Counted from the stretch's first letter, positions 25,381 to 34,007 are shown. The stretch: DNA of 64,000 bases from Bacteroidales bacterium (GCA_017509755.1 JAFWOY010000015.1:1-64000); one strand, 5' to 3'. The notes: generated by a model not told the origin, from the letters alone. Program-made: numbers and translations.

Positions 25381-25962
25381 TTATTTCATCAGGAAGAGCA
25401 GGAGGAGGAAGGCCTCCGGCGGAAGCAGTTCGCGGAGGCGGGCCAGCCCGCGCTGGCGCTGTTTCTTTACGCTCTCCGGCGTGATGCCCAGCTCGGCCGC
25501 GATCTCGGCGCTGGTCTTGCCCTGAACGGACAGCAGGAAGAGTTCCCGCTGCCGGGCCGGCAAGGCATCGATGGCCAGCAGAAGCTGCCGGTAGATTTCT
25601 TCCCGATGCAGGACCAGTTCGCCGTCCTCGTCGGTTTTCATCTCCGAAAACGCCTGTTCCACGGCTTCGATGCGGCTGCGCTCCACTTTCGCGTGGCGCA
25701 GATGGGAAATGCTTCCGTTGCGGACCGAATTGTAGAGATACGCCTTCAGAGTTCCCTGGCTTTGGAAGGTATTCCGTTTCTGCCAAACATTGACAAACGT
25801 ATCCTGCACAATCTCCTCCGCTACCTTCAATTCCCCGACCATACGGGCGGAAAACAGCACCAGCGCCTTGTAGAAATGCTTGTAAAGCATCGACAAGGAG
25901 GAATCATCCCATCGATGGATGACCTCCATCCGCAAAGGCCTGCTATAATCATCTGCTGCCAT
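25381..25962 (-). CDS. ECF RNA polymerase sigma-70 factor (system B)
   Basis: The 193-residue protein has region 2 (LYKHFYKALVLFSARMVGELKVAEEIVQDTFVNVWQ) and region 4 (LPARQRELFLLSVQGKTSAEIAAELGITPESVKKQRQRGLARLRELL). It is a FecI-like sigma factor located just upstream of its FecR, with about 150 nt between them. I chose the ATG at 25962 (MAADDYS); 25929 (MEVIHRW) is possible. The upstream hydrolase gene ends 16 nt before this start, so some transcription may read in from there. Confidence 0.85.
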   Translation of the reverse strand: MAADDYSRPLRMEVIHRWDDSSLSMLYKHFYKALVLFSARMVGELKVAEEIVQDTFVNVWQKRNTFQSQGTLKAYLYNSVRNGSISHLRHAKVERSRIEAVEQAFSEMKTDEDGELVLHREEIYRQLLLAIDALPARQRELFLLSVQGKTSAEIAAELGITPESVKKQRQRGLARLRELLPPEAFLLLLFLMK

Positions 25963-25978
25963 CTTCCGGCCCGAAGGA

Positions 25979-27307
25979 TTATCCCAGCGTGGCGATGATG
26001 TCGCGCAGGAGCGCGTTGAAATCGATGACGTGGTCGGGTTTCGGCGAATATCCCAGTACGACAACCACCAGATCTTTGGAAGGGATGATGAAAATCATCT
26101 GCCCGTCGTGACCCTGACAGGAATACAGGTCTGCGGGAGCGGAAGGATAGGTCCCGGCGCGGTTCAGCCAGAAACATGCGCCGTAACCGTCCTTGCTGTC
26201 GGAAGCCGGCGTGGTGGTGTATTCCACCCAATGCTCCGGAAGGATCCGTTCTTCCCCGATACAACCGTCGTGAAGGTACATATGACCCAGGCGGGCGAAG
26301 TCCCGCGCGGTGGCGTACAGGTAGGACGAGCCGACCGGCGTACCGCTCATATCGGGTTCGAAGCAGGGATTGTCGATACCCAGCGGATCGAAGAGCCGTT
26401 CGTGGATATAATTAAGGAATTCCGCATCCGAGGGGAATCTGCCGCGTAGATAGCGCATGATGATGTTGGTACTGCCGCTCGAATAGTACCAGTGGGTGCC
26501 GGGCTTGGCCATCAGGGGTTTTGACAGGGCGAAAAGGCCCATGTCCTCCTCCCGGTGCAGCATGAGGTTCACATCGGAACGGGTGCCGTAGTTTTCGTTC
26601 CATTCCAGACCGCTCTGCATCTGCATCAGGTCGTTGAGCGTAATCGCAGCCCGGCCGTCGCCCTGCCACTCGGGGATGTCCATCGGAGCATGGATATCCA
26701 CCAGGCCGTCACCGGCCATGACACCCACGATCGCATTGGTAAAACTCTTGCCCATACTCCAGCTCAGGAGCCGGGTTTCGGCGGTGATGCCCTCGCGATA
26801 CCGCTCGGCTACCACGCCATCCTGATGCACGACGATGAACGCGAAGGGAGTACCATTATAGGCATGGTCGTCCACCAATGCCTTGGCGATGGGCGTCAGC
26901 CGGGCCGTGAGCGTCGAATCGCCGGGAAGCAGCGTTTCAAGCCCGGGATTATTGTGCACCTCCGGATATTCCTGCGCCAGCAGCCGTGCCATGGCGTTCT
27001 TTCCCCGCAGGAGCGTTACGCCATATCCCTCCCGATAGAGCGCCGTCGACTTGCTCCAGAGGAAACGGCTGGTTACCGTATGGTTTTCGTAATCCACCCG
27101 GTTGCGGGTGTATTGGATAAAGGAGAAATGCAGGTCGAGCGCCTCAACGTCGGCGGGCTCGCGACCGGACACGAAAACATCGGAGGCCAGGTTCTTGGCC
27201 GCGTAGCCCGTAATGATGGGCATCAGACTGTTCAGATAAAGGCAGCCGCCCAGAAGCGCGGCCAGCAGCAACGCCAAAGCGATGCGAATGATTGACTTCT
27301 TTTTCAT
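25979..27307 (-). CDS. Serine hydrolase, beta-lactamase class C-like
   Basis: The 442-residue protein has an N-terminal hydrophobic anchor (IRIALALLLAALLGGCLYL, possibly a lipobox-like Cys at 22). The class C/esterase fold carries the SxxK motif SMGK (184-187), the YSS motif at 275-277 and a GHDGQM segment near the C-terminus in place of KTG. Such proteins are usually peptidases or esterases of cell-wall or small-molecule substrates rather than true resistance enzymes. A TATCTTTC box lies 9 nt before the start. The ECF sigma gene follows 16 nt downstream. Confidence 0.85.
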   Translation of the reverse strand: MKKKSIIRIALALLLAALLGGCLYLNSLMPIITGYAAKNLASDVFVSGREPADVEALDLHFSFIQYTRNRVDYENHTVTSRFLWSKSTALYREGYGVTLLRGKNAMARLLAQEYPEVHNNPGLETLLPGDSTLTARLTPIAKALVDDHAYNGTPFAFIVVHQDGVVAERYREGITAETRLLSWSMGKSFTNAIVGVMAGDGLVDIHAPMDIPEWQGDGRAAITLNDLMQMQSGLEWNENYGTRSDVNLMLHREEDMGLFALSKPLMAKPGTHWYYSSGSTNIIMRYLRGRFPSDAEFLNYIHERLFDPLGIDNPCFEPDMSGTPVGSSYLYATARDFARLGHMYLHDGCIGEERILPEHWVEYTTTPASDSKDGYGACFWLNRAGTYPSAPADLYSCQGHDGQMIFIIPSKDLVVVVLGYSPKPDHVIDFNALLRDIIATLG

Positions 27308-27316
27308 ATACAGTCC

Positions 27317-27324
27317 GAAAGATA
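27317..27324 (-). promoter_or_regulatory. Putative -7 box TATCTTTC for the serine hydrolase
   Basis: TATCTTTC on the minus strand, 9 nt before the ATG, is a one-base variant of TATCTTTG. Confidence 0.4.
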
Positions 27325-27341
27325 ATCATTTTGAGGCAAAT

Positions 27342-28340
27342 CTACAAAAAGCCCCGGCGGAGGAGTTCTTCGGCGATCTGGACGGCGTTGGTGGCGGCGC
27401 CTTTGCGGAGGTTGTCGGCCACGCACCAGAAGTTCAGGCCGCTTGCGACGGAGAAGTCGCGGCGGAGGCGGCCGACGAAGACTTCGTCCCGGCCTTCGGC
27501 ATACAGCGGCATCGGATAGATGTTGTGCGCCGGGTCGTCCTGGACGACGACGCCTTCTGTGTTTTCCAGGATGCGGCGGACGTCGGCCAATTCGAACGGC
27601 TTTTCGAATTCGAGATTCACCGACTCGCTGTGGCCGCCGCGGACGGGCACACGGACCGTGGTCGCGCTGACGCCGATGCTCTCGTCGCGGAGGATCTTGT
27701 GCGTCTCGTTCACCATCTTCATCTCCTCTTTCGTATATCCGTTTTCCAGGAAACTGTCGATGTGCGGCAGGATATTGCGGTCGATGGGATAGGGATACAC
27801 GGCCGGATAACTCCCCCAGGCCTCCCCTGCCCGCTCGGCCTCCATCTGGACAACGGCTTTCTGCCCGGTGCCGGTGATGCTCTGGTAGGTCGATACGACG
27901 ATGCGGCGGATCGTATAGGCGGCGTGGAGCGGCGCCAGCGGCAGCAGCATCTGGATGGTCGAGCAATTGGGATTGGCGATGATGAAGTCCTTTCCCGTCA
28001 GGACATCGGCGTTGATTTCAGGGACGACGAGTTTCTTGTCCGGATCCATCCGCCAGCAGGAAGAGTTGTCCACGACGCGGCAGCCGGCGGCGGCGAAGCG
28101 CGGCGCCAGCGCGCGCGAAGCGGCCGCGCCGGCGGAGAAGAGCGCGAGCTGCGGCCGGCGGCCGATGGCCTCATCGGCGCTGACGACTTTGTGCGCTTTC
28201 CCCCGGAAGACGACGGTCTTGCCGACCGACCGCTCCGAAGCGACAGGAATCAATTCATCGACGGGGAAATTCCGTTCCTCCAGGATCTGGATCATCCGGG
28301 TACCCACCAGCCCGGTGGCCCCTACTACAGCCACTTTCAT
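27342..28340 (-). CDS. asd: Aspartate-semialdehyde dehydrogenase
   Basis: The 332-residue enzyme has the NADP-binding GATGLVGTRM at 7-16, catalytic Cys126 in NPNCSTIQ, the SITGTGQKAV segment and RVPVRGGHSESV with the active-site His. It reduces aspartyl phosphate to aspartate semialdehyde, the branch point to lysine, threonine and methionine. It is the last gene of the metY-metX-thrA-orf115 unit, 39 nt after orf115. No TAnnTTTG box is visible directly upstream, so its transcription probably depends on read-through across the hairpin array. Confidence 0.95.
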   Translation of the reverse strand: MKVAVVGATGLVGTRMIQILEERNFPVDELIPVASERSVGKTVVFRGKAHKVVSADEAIGRRPQLALFSAGAAASRALAPRFAAAGCRVVDNSSCWRMDPDKKLVVPEINADVLTGKDFIIANPNCSTIQMLLPLAPLHAAYTIRRIVVSTYQSITGTGQKAVVQMEAERAGEAWGSYPAVYPYPIDRNILPHIDSFLENGYTKEEMKMVNETHKILRDESIGVSATTVRVPVRGGHSESVNLEFEKPFELADVRRILENTEGVVVQDDPAHNIYPMPLYAEGRDEVFVGRLRRDFSVASGLNFWCVADNLRKGAATNAVQIAEELLRRGFL

Positions 28341-28379
28341 ATATCTTCGATTTATATCTATCTAATTTTCAACTATTTC

Positions 28380-28727
28380 CTAACCTCTTTCTGTTCCGGC
28401 CGGGACAGAAAGACGCGGGGCATCCGTCGGCCTCGATAAAATGTCATCTCGATCATTCTGATTATCTGCCACATACGGTAATCTTTCTGTTCCAGTCGGG
28501 ACAGAAAGACGGGGATTCCCTATCGGCCTCGAAGAAATCGCGTTTTTAACATGCTGACTCCCAGCCGCATACGACAATCTTTCTGTTCCAAACGGGACAG
28601 AAAGATGGTAATCCCCTGCAGGCTTCGAAGAAACATCGTTTTTAACACATTGATTCGCAGCCATATACAACATTCTTTCTGTTCCGGAAGGGACAGAAAG
28701 ACGCACATTGTAAATGGGAGGAATCAT
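28380..28727 (-). CDS. Repeat protein of 32-residue RLSVPxGTER units (orf115)
   Basis: The 115-codon frame lies between thrA and asd. Its ATG (28727-28725) overlaps the thrA stop TGA as ATGA, the same coupling seen at the metY-metX junction of this operon. The product consists of 3.3 copies of a 32-residue repeat: (R/H)LSVPxGTER(L/M)xYxAxNQ, a variable stretch, then SRP. It ends in RLSVPAGTERG. The period is exactly 96 bp with no indels and no stops over 314 bp. There is no signal peptide or membrane segment and I recognise no family. The alternative is that the DNA is a non-coding hairpin array that happens to be open. Confidence 0.45.
   Translation of the reverse strand: MIPPIYNVRLSVPSGTERMLYMAANQCVKNDVSSKPAGDYHLSVPFGTERLSYAAGSQHVKNAISSRPIGNPRLSVPTGTERLPYVADNQNDRDDILSRPTDAPRLSVPAGTERG
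28387..28700. repeat. Four hairpin repeats, exact 96-bp period
   Basis: CTTTCTGTTCC-N4-GGGACAGAAAG occurs at 28387-28412, 28483-28508, 28579-28604 and 28675-28700. The arms are identical in all four copies, while the loops differ (GGCC, AGTC, AAAC, GGAA). The 70-nt segments between them are diverged but alignable. The stem is continuous with one T-G wobble on the plus strand and has a C-A mismatch on the minus (mRNA) strand. Confidence 0.9.
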
Positions 28728-31099
28728 ATCGACAGGATGTCTTGCAGGAGGCCGCCGGCGGTCTGGCGGGGGCCGGCGCCGGCGCCGCGGATGACCAGCG
28801 GCGAAGGATAATCGGCGGTGGTGATGACGGCGCAGTTGTCGGTTCCGGCCAGCGAATAGAGCGGACTGTCGGGGTCGACGGCCTGCAGACCGATGGATAT
28901 CTGCCAACGCGGAACGACGCCCCGCCCGGAAGCGGATGCGGCCTCGCGCAGCGAAGCGACGTAGCGGAGGCGGCGGCCGGCGGCGCTGGCGGCCGCGTAG
29001 GCGGCGGCCAGGTCGGCTTCGGCCGGGAAGGCCTCGAGACGGATGTCGGCTTCTTCAAGCGGAAGGCCGGCCACGCGGGCGAGAATCAGCGTCTTGCGGA
29101 GGACGTCGCGGCCGCTCAGGTCGATGGCCGGGTCCGGCTCGGTGTATCCTTTCTGGCGGGCATCTTCGACCAACGCAGCAAAATCGTGACCTTCATAGCG
29201 GTCGCACAAGTAATTGAGCGTTCCCGAAAGGACGGCCTCCACGCAGACAAGCGTGTCGCCGGAGACGGCGGCCCGGTCGAGCGCCGCGAGAATCGGCAGG
29301 GCCGCACCGACCGTCGTTTCATAACGGAGGCCGACGTGCGAACGCGCTGCAGCTCCGGTGAGCGCTGCATAGCTTTCATAGCTGCCGGAGAACGGGATCT
29401 TGTTGCAGGCCACCACGTTGTAGCCGGCCTTGAACAGTTGCGGATAGCGGAGCCCCGTCTCTTCACTGGCCGTACAGTCCACGAAGACCGCGTCGGCCAG
29501 CGACAGGCCGGCAAGCGCATCGAAGAAGGAACCGGCCACGCCCTGTTCCAGGGCGGAAGGATCGACCCCGGCCGAGTCGATCAGATAGCGACGGCTGTTG
29601 GCCAGGCCGCAGATCCGCAGGTCCTTGCCGGTCCGGCGGGCGATGGCGTCGTGGTTCTCCCGGATCATCCGGACCAATGCCTTCCCGACCGTTCCGTAGC
29701 CGGCGATGAACAGGTTGACGGTCCGCAGCGGTGAACGGTCGAAGAATTCCCCGTGGATGGCCCGGATGGCCTCGTCGGCCTTGTCGGAGGCGACGATCAC
29801 CGAGATGTTCCGTTCGGAAGAGCCCTGCGCCGTAGCCCGGACCGGAATGCCGCGTGCGCCCAGCGCCGCGAGCATCCGGCCCGTCGCACCGCTGTGTCCC
29901 AGGATGTCGTCACCCACCAGGCAGACGATGGAATAGCCCGTCTCCACCTTGAGCGGCTGGAGTTTTCCCAGGGAGATTTCGTAGGCGAAGCAGGTATCGG
30001 CCGCCTGCTTGGCCGCCGGGGCGTCCGCCTCGGCGATGGCGATGCACATCGTATGGACCGAAGAGGCCTGCGTGATGAGGATGATGTTGATGCCGGCGCG
30101 CGTCAGGGCATCGAACAGCCGGGACGAGAAGCCGGGAATCCCGACCATGCCGCTGCCTTCCAGCGAGATCAGCGCGATCTTGTCGGAATTGGCGATGCCC
30201 AGCAGCGCCTCTTCGCGGCGCGGCGGGTTCTTCTCCACCAGGGTCCCGGGTTCGTCGGGGGCAAAAGTATCTTTTACATAAATGGGAATCCCTTCGTTGA
30301 TGACGGGCTGGATGGTCGGGGGAAAAATGACTTTCGCCCCGAAATGGGAGAGTTCCTGCGCAGCGCGGTACGAAATGTTGCGGATGGTCCGCGCCGTGGG
30401 AACGGTCTTGGGATTGGTGGTCATGATGCCGGGCACATCTGTCCAGATTTCGACCAGGCGGGCCTTGACCGCGACGGCAAAGAGCGAGGCGGTATAGTCG
30501 GAACCGCCGCGTCCCAGCGTGGTCACGCGCCCCAGTTCGTCGGAAGCGATGAAACCGGGCACGATGAACAGCGCCGTATGCGGCTGGCTTTCGACGGCCG
30601 CGGCTATTTTCTCATTGGTCAGCGCCGTATCGACGACCCCGTTGTGGGTACGGACCAGTTTCCGGGAATCCAGCCAGCGGCAGGGAATGCCCAGCGAAGT
30701 GAATTTGGCCGCCAGAATCTTCGTGGAAAACAGCTCGCCGTAACTCTGGATGGCATCCAGGCTCGCCGGACTGAGTTCCCCCAGCAGGAAGACACCGTGC
30801 AGGATACCGCCCAGTGAATCGAACAGGCTGTCCACCGCAGCGCGGACCTCCGGAATCCGTCCGGCCGGGAGGAGCTGCGTCATCATTTCCTGATGACGGA
30901 CGGCCAAAGCGTCCAACTCTGCCAGATAGGACTCGTCCCGCTCGGAAGCGAGCCGGCCCAGCCGGATCAGGGTGTCGGTACAGCCGCTGAGGGCGGAACA
31001 GACCAGGATGGTGCGGTCGCGCTCCAGCGATGCGCGCACGATTTCGATGATTCTTTCGGGAGAAGAGACGGACGTGCCGCCGAATTTCATCACTTGCAT
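28724..31099 (-). CDS. thrA: Bifunctional aspartate kinase/homoserine dehydrogenase
   Basis: The 791-residue fusion has the aspartokinase signature KFGGTSVSSPERI at the N-terminus, GRGGSDYTASLFA in the kinase domain, tandem ACT-like regulatory segments (about 310-440), and from about residue 455 the homoserine dehydrogenase with FIAGYGTVGKAL and the catalytic region ending QKGYTEPDPAIDLSGRDV. It catalyses the first and third steps from aspartate towards threonine and methionine. The start overlaps the 3' end of metX by 10 nt, and the stop overlaps the orf115 start by 4 nt. Confidence 0.96.
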   Translation of the reverse strand: MQVMKFGGTSVSSPERIIEIVRASLERDRTILVCSALSGCTDTLIRLGRLASERDESYLAELDALAVRHQEMMTQLLPAGRIPEVRAAVDSLFDSLGGILHGVFLLGELSPASLDAIQSYGELFSTKILAAKFTSLGIPCRWLDSRKLVRTHNGVVDTALTNEKIAAAVESQPHTALFIVPGFIASDELGRVTTLGRGGSDYTASLFAVAVKARLVEIWTDVPGIMTTNPKTVPTARTIRNISYRAAQELSHFGAKVIFPPTIQPVINEGIPIYVKDTFAPDEPGTLVEKNPPRREEALLGIANSDKIALISLEGSGMVGIPGFSSRLFDALTRAGINIILITQASSVHTMCIAIAEADAPAAKQAADTCFAYEISLGKLQPLKVETGYSIVCLVGDDILGHSGATGRMLAALGARGIPVRATAQGSSERNISVIVASDKADEAIRAIHGEFFDRSPLRTVNLFIAGYGTVGKALVRMIRENHDAIARRTGKDLRICGLANSRRYLIDSAGVDPSALEQGVAGSFFDALAGLSLADAVFVDCTASEETGLRYPQLFKAGYNVVACNKIPFSGSYESYAALTGAAARSHVGLRYETTVGAALPILAALDRAAVSGDTLVCVEAVLSGTLNYLCDRYEGHDFAALVEDARQKGYTEPDPAIDLSGRDVLRKTLILARVAGLPLEEADIRLEAFPAEADLAAAYAAASAAGRRLRYVASLREAASASGRGVVPRWQISIGLQAVDPDSPLYSLAGTDNCAVITTADYPSPLVIRGAGAGPRQTAGGLLQDILSI

Positions 31100-32103
31100 A
31101 GCAGATACGGTTCAAGTAATTCTGTCAACTGTTTGGTTTCTAGCAGGAAACCATCGTGTCCAAAAGACGATGTTAAACGTTTATAAACGGCTCCGGGGAT
31201 CATCGGCGCCCAGGTTTCAATCTCCGCGGGCGGGAAAATCGCATCGGTATCGATGGAGGCGACGAGCGTTTTCGCCCGGATGCGCCCCAGGGCCGCAGCG
31301 ACGCCGCCGCGCCCCCGACCCACATTGTGGCTGTCCACCGCATTGCAAAGATAATAATACGAATACGCATCAAAACCACGTCGCAGCAGTTTTTCGCCTT
31401 GATAGCGTTCATACGAGGCAGCCCGTACGGCGAACAGCGTGTCATCATCGGGCTCGGCCTGGGTCAGACCGTATCCTTCAAAGCAGCGATAGGAGATCAG
31501 TGCCTGGGCGCGGGCGCAGCGGAGGCCCGCCGCGCCGCCCGACAAGTCAACGGCCTGCCGGAAAGTCGGGTCGGCCTCAAGGGCCATCCGCTGCGTCTCG
31601 ATGCCGGCCGAGAGGAAAGGCGAAACGCGAGGCGCCGTGGCAATGAAAGCGGCACGGTCGAACAATTCCGGCTCAGAAACAGCCCATTCCACTGCCTGGA
31701 AACCGCCGATGGAACTGCCCACCAGCAAATCTACCCGCTCAATGCTCAAAGCGCGTCGCACTGCAGCCATCGCCGCGACCATATCGCGGACCGTCACAGC
31801 CGGGAAATCGAAGTAGTACGGCAGTCCCGTATCCGGATTGACCGATGCCGGCCCGGAAGAACCGTAGGGGGAAGCGATCATATTGACGCACACGATGAAG
31901 TCGCGTTCGGTATCGAAGAATCTGCCCGGCCCCACCATCTCGGGCCACCAGTCTTCCGGATCGCTGTTCGCTGTCAGGGCGTGGCAAATCCAAACCACAC
32001 GACCGTGCTGAACGCGGGAAGTGTGGTATACCACGTTCACCCGGTCGAGCCGCCCGCCCGCTTCAAAGGCAAAGTCATCCAGAAAGAGTTCGTGCCGGAT
32101 CAT
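31090..32103 (-). CDS. metX: Homoserine O-acetyltransferase (MetX, alpha/beta hydrolase fold)
   Basis: The 337-residue protein has the MetX signature segments VVWICHALTANSDPEDWWP, ASPYGSSGPASVNP and the nucleophile elbow GSSIGG (Ser131). The late Asp lies in SIDTDAIFPP and His in FGHDGFL. It acetylates homoserine for direct sulfhydrylation by the MetY encoded immediately upstream. Both junctions overlap: ATGA with metY upstream, and 10 nt with thrA downstream. Homoserine made by ThrA is therefore produced from the same message. Confidence 0.93.
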   Translation of the reverse strand: MIRHELFLDDFAFEAGGRLDRVNVVYHTSRVQHGRVVWICHALTANSDPEDWWPEMVGPGRFFDTERDFIVCVNMIASPYGSSGPASVNPDTGLPYYFDFPAVTVRDMVAAMAAVRRALSIERVDLLVGSSIGGFQAVEWAVSEPELFDRAAFIATAPRVSPFLSAGIETQRMALEADPTFRQAVDLSGGAAGLRCARAQALISYRCFEGYGLTQAEPDDDTLFAVRAASYERYQGEKLLRRGFDAYSYYYLCNAVDSHNVGRGRGGVAAALGRIRAKTLVASIDTDAIFPPAEIETWAPMIPGAVYKRLTSSFGHDGFLLETKQLTELLEPYLLCK

Positions 32104-33386
32104 ACGTGCGCCGCTTCGAGTGCCTGCCGGAGATCTTCGATGATGTCGTCGGCATCTTCCAGCCCGATGCTCAGCCGCATCAAGTCGGGGGCGATACCGG
32201 CTGCACGCAACTGTTCATCCGAAAGCTGCCGATGCGTGTGCGAAGCCGGATGCAGGATGCAACTGTGGCAGTCGGCCACGTGCGTCTCGATGGTGATGAG
32301 TTTCAGGGCATCCATAAAGCGGTTATCGAACGCCCGCCCGCCTTTCAGGCCCAGGCAGAGGACGCCGCTGGAGCCTTCGGGAAGGTATTTGAGCGCTTTT
32401 TCGTGCTGGCTGTCGCCGGGCAGTCCCGGGTATTTCACCCAGGCCACGTCGGGATGGCGCTGCAGGAAGCGCGCGATTTCCAGCGCGCTTTCGCAATGGC
32501 GCGGCACGCGGAGGTGCAGCGTCTGCAAGCCGAGATTCAGATAGAAGGCATTCTGCGGGCTCTGGATGGATCCCAGGTCACGCATCAGGTGGGTCGTAGC
32601 CTTGGTGATATAAGCCGCCCGGCCGAAGGCTTTCGTATAGACCAGCCCGTGATAGGAAGCATCGGGCGTGCACAGGCCTGGGAAGTTGTCGGCATGGGCT
32701 TCCCAGTCAAAATTGCCGCTGTCCACCAGCGCGCCGCCGACCGCCACGCCCTGGCCGTCCATGTATTTGGTCGTGGAATGGGTCACGATGTCGGCGCCCC
32801 ACTCGAAGGGCCGGCAATTCACGGGCGTAGGGAAGGTATTGTCCACGATGAGGGGCACGCCGTGCGCATGGGCGATCCGGGCGAATTTCTCGATGTCAAG
32901 CACTTCCACGCCGGGATTGGACAGGGTCTCCCCGAAGAGGAGCTTGGTTTCCGGCCGGAAGGCCGCCGCAATCACGTCTTCCGGATCGTCGGGATTGACG
33001 AAAGTGACGGCGATGCCCATTTTTTCCAGCGTGACGCCCAGCAGGTTGAAAGTGCCGCCATAGATGTTGGCCGCACTGACGATATGGTCGCCGGCCTGGC
33101 AGATGTTCAGGCAGGCGAAGAGATTGGCGGCCTGGCCCGAAGAAGTCAGCATCGCACCCACGCCTCCTTCCAGGTCGGCAATCTTGGCTGCCACATGGTC
33201 GTTGGTCGGATTCTGGAGCCGGGTGTAGAAATACCCGCTCTCCTCCAGATCGAACAACCGTCCCATCTGGTCTGACGTCTCATATTTGAAAGTCGTACTC
33301 TGAATGACCGGAATCTGTCGGGGTTCTCCTTTGCCGGGCTGGTAGCCCGCGTGCACGCAGCGCGTGCCGATGCCTTGCTTTTTCAT
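32100..33386 (-). CDS. metY: O-acetylhomoserine aminocarboxypropyltransferase (MetY)
   Basis: The 428-residue PLP enzyme of the Cys/Met metabolism family carries TSSGQAANLFA and SNPGVEVLDIEKFA. The PLP lysine is K207 in HSTTKYMDGQG. It makes homocysteine from O-acetylhomoserine and sulfide. The ATG at 33386 begins MKKQGIGTRCVHAGY; a TTG 27 nt upstream overlaps the promoter and is unlikely. It is the first gene of the five-gene unit and diverges from the Lrp-type regulator. Confidence 0.95.
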   Translation of the reverse strand: MKKQGIGTRCVHAGYQPGKGEPRQIPVIQSTTFKYETSDQMGRLFDLEESGYFYTRLQNPTNDHVAAKIADLEGGVGAMLTSSGQAANLFACLNICQAGDHIVSAANIYGGTFNLLGVTLEKMGIAVTFVNPDDPEDVIAAAFRPETKLLFGETLSNPGVEVLDIEKFARIAHAHGVPLIVDNTFPTPVNCRPFEWGADIVTHSTTKYMDGQGVAVGGALVDSGNFDWEAHADNFPGLCTPDASYHGLVYTKAFGRAAYITKATTHLMRDLGSIQSPQNAFYLNLGLQTLHLRVPRHCESALEIARFLQRHPDVAWVKYPGLPGDSQHEKALKYLPEGSSGVLCLGLKGGRAFDNRFMDALKLITIETHVADCHSCILHPASHTHRQLSDEQLRAAGIAPDLMRLSIGLEDADDIIEDLRQALEAAHV

Positions 33387-33410
33387 GGTGTGTCTCTCTT
33401 CTGTCGGATG

Positions 33411-33442
33411 CAAAGATAGAGACCGGCCGGAAAACGCACAAT
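33411..33442 (-). promoter_or_regulatory. Promoter of the metY-metX-thrA-orf115-asd unit
   Basis: On the minus strand ATTG (33442-33439), 20 nt, then TATCTTTG (33418-33411), 24 nt before the metY ATG. Both boxes and the spacing match the Bacteroidota vegetative consensus, with one mismatch in the -33 box. Confidence 0.65.
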
Positions 33443-33469
33443 AGTCTGTAAAAATTCGGAAAATATTTC

Positions 33470-33531
33470 TAAATTTGCCACTATAAACACAGTATTTAGA
33501 TTAATTTTCTAATTTTCATCCAATAATTAGA
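33470..33531 (+). promoter_or_regulatory. Lrp-gene promoter and palindromic site
   Basis: TAAATTTG (33470-33477) is a TAnnTTTG box about 65 nt before the Lrp-type gene. Downstream in its leader lies the inverted repeat TCTAATT (33508-33514) and AATTAGA (33525-33531), in an AT-rich stretch. This is a plausible autoregulatory site, by analogy with Lrp/AsnC operators. Confidence 0.4.
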
Positions 33532-33542
33532 ACAATACTCCC

Positions 33543-34007
33543 ATGTCTGCTTCCCTCGACAGCATCGACCTCCAGATCCTGCGCTGCCTGCAGGAAGACG
33601 CCCGCCAGACAACCAAGGAACTGGCGGCGAAGGTCAACCTCTCCACCACGCCCGTGTTCGAGCGGCTCAAAAGACTGGAACGCGAAGGCTACATCCGGCA
33701 GTACGTCGCCATCCTCGACGCGGAGAAGCTCGATCTGGGCTTCGAGGTCTACTGCTCTGTCAAGCTGAAACAGATGTCGCGCGACGTGGCCCGCGACTTC
33801 ACCCGGATGATCCGCCAGATTCCCCAGGTCGCGGAATGCTACAACATTTCAGGCGAATACGACTACCTGCTCAAGATCCGCGCCCGCAACATGAAGCAGT
33901 ACAACGATTTCATCATCAACACCCTCGGCACCCTCGACACCATCGGCAGCATCCAGTCATCGTTCGTGATGAACGAGATCAAACACAGTTACGGCCTTTG
34001 TCTATGA
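33543..34007 (+). CDS. Lrp/AsnC family transcriptional regulator
   Basis: The 154-residue protein has an N-terminal helix-turn-helix (DLQILRCLQEDARQTTKELAAKVNLSTTPVFERLKRLEREGYI) and a C-terminal ligand-binding RAM domain (YNISGEYDYLLKIRARNMKQYNDFIINTL). Members of this family sense amino acids. The gene diverges from the methionine/threonine operon across a 156-bp AT-rich gap, which makes that operon a likely target. Its TGA overlaps the ATG of the UvrA-like gene (ATGA). Confidence 0.93.
   Translation: MSASLDSIDLQILRCLQEDARQTTKELAAKVNLSTTPVFERLKRLEREGYIRQYVAILDAEKLDLGFEVYCSVKLKQMSRDVARDFTRMIRQIPQVAECYNISGEYDYLLKIRARNMKQYNDFIINTLGTLDTIGSIQSSFVMNEIKHSYGLCL

Noticed and set aside
25979-27307. 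Beta-lactam resistance gene
   Set aside because: It has the class C fold but a HDG segment in place of KTG and a membrane-anchor N-terminus; it is more likely a cell-wall peptidase or esterase.
28387-28700. CRISPR array
   Set aside because: The repeats are regular and palindromic, but the 70-nt segments between them are clearly related to each other, the unit period is exactly 96 bp and codon-phased, the loop inside the repeat varies, and no cas gene is present.
31088-31099. Alternative thrA start at 31090 (TGATG with metX stop)
   Set aside because: It would fit the overlap habit of the operon, but starting at 31099 gives MQVMKFGGTSV, which matches the usual N-terminal length of aspartokinases.
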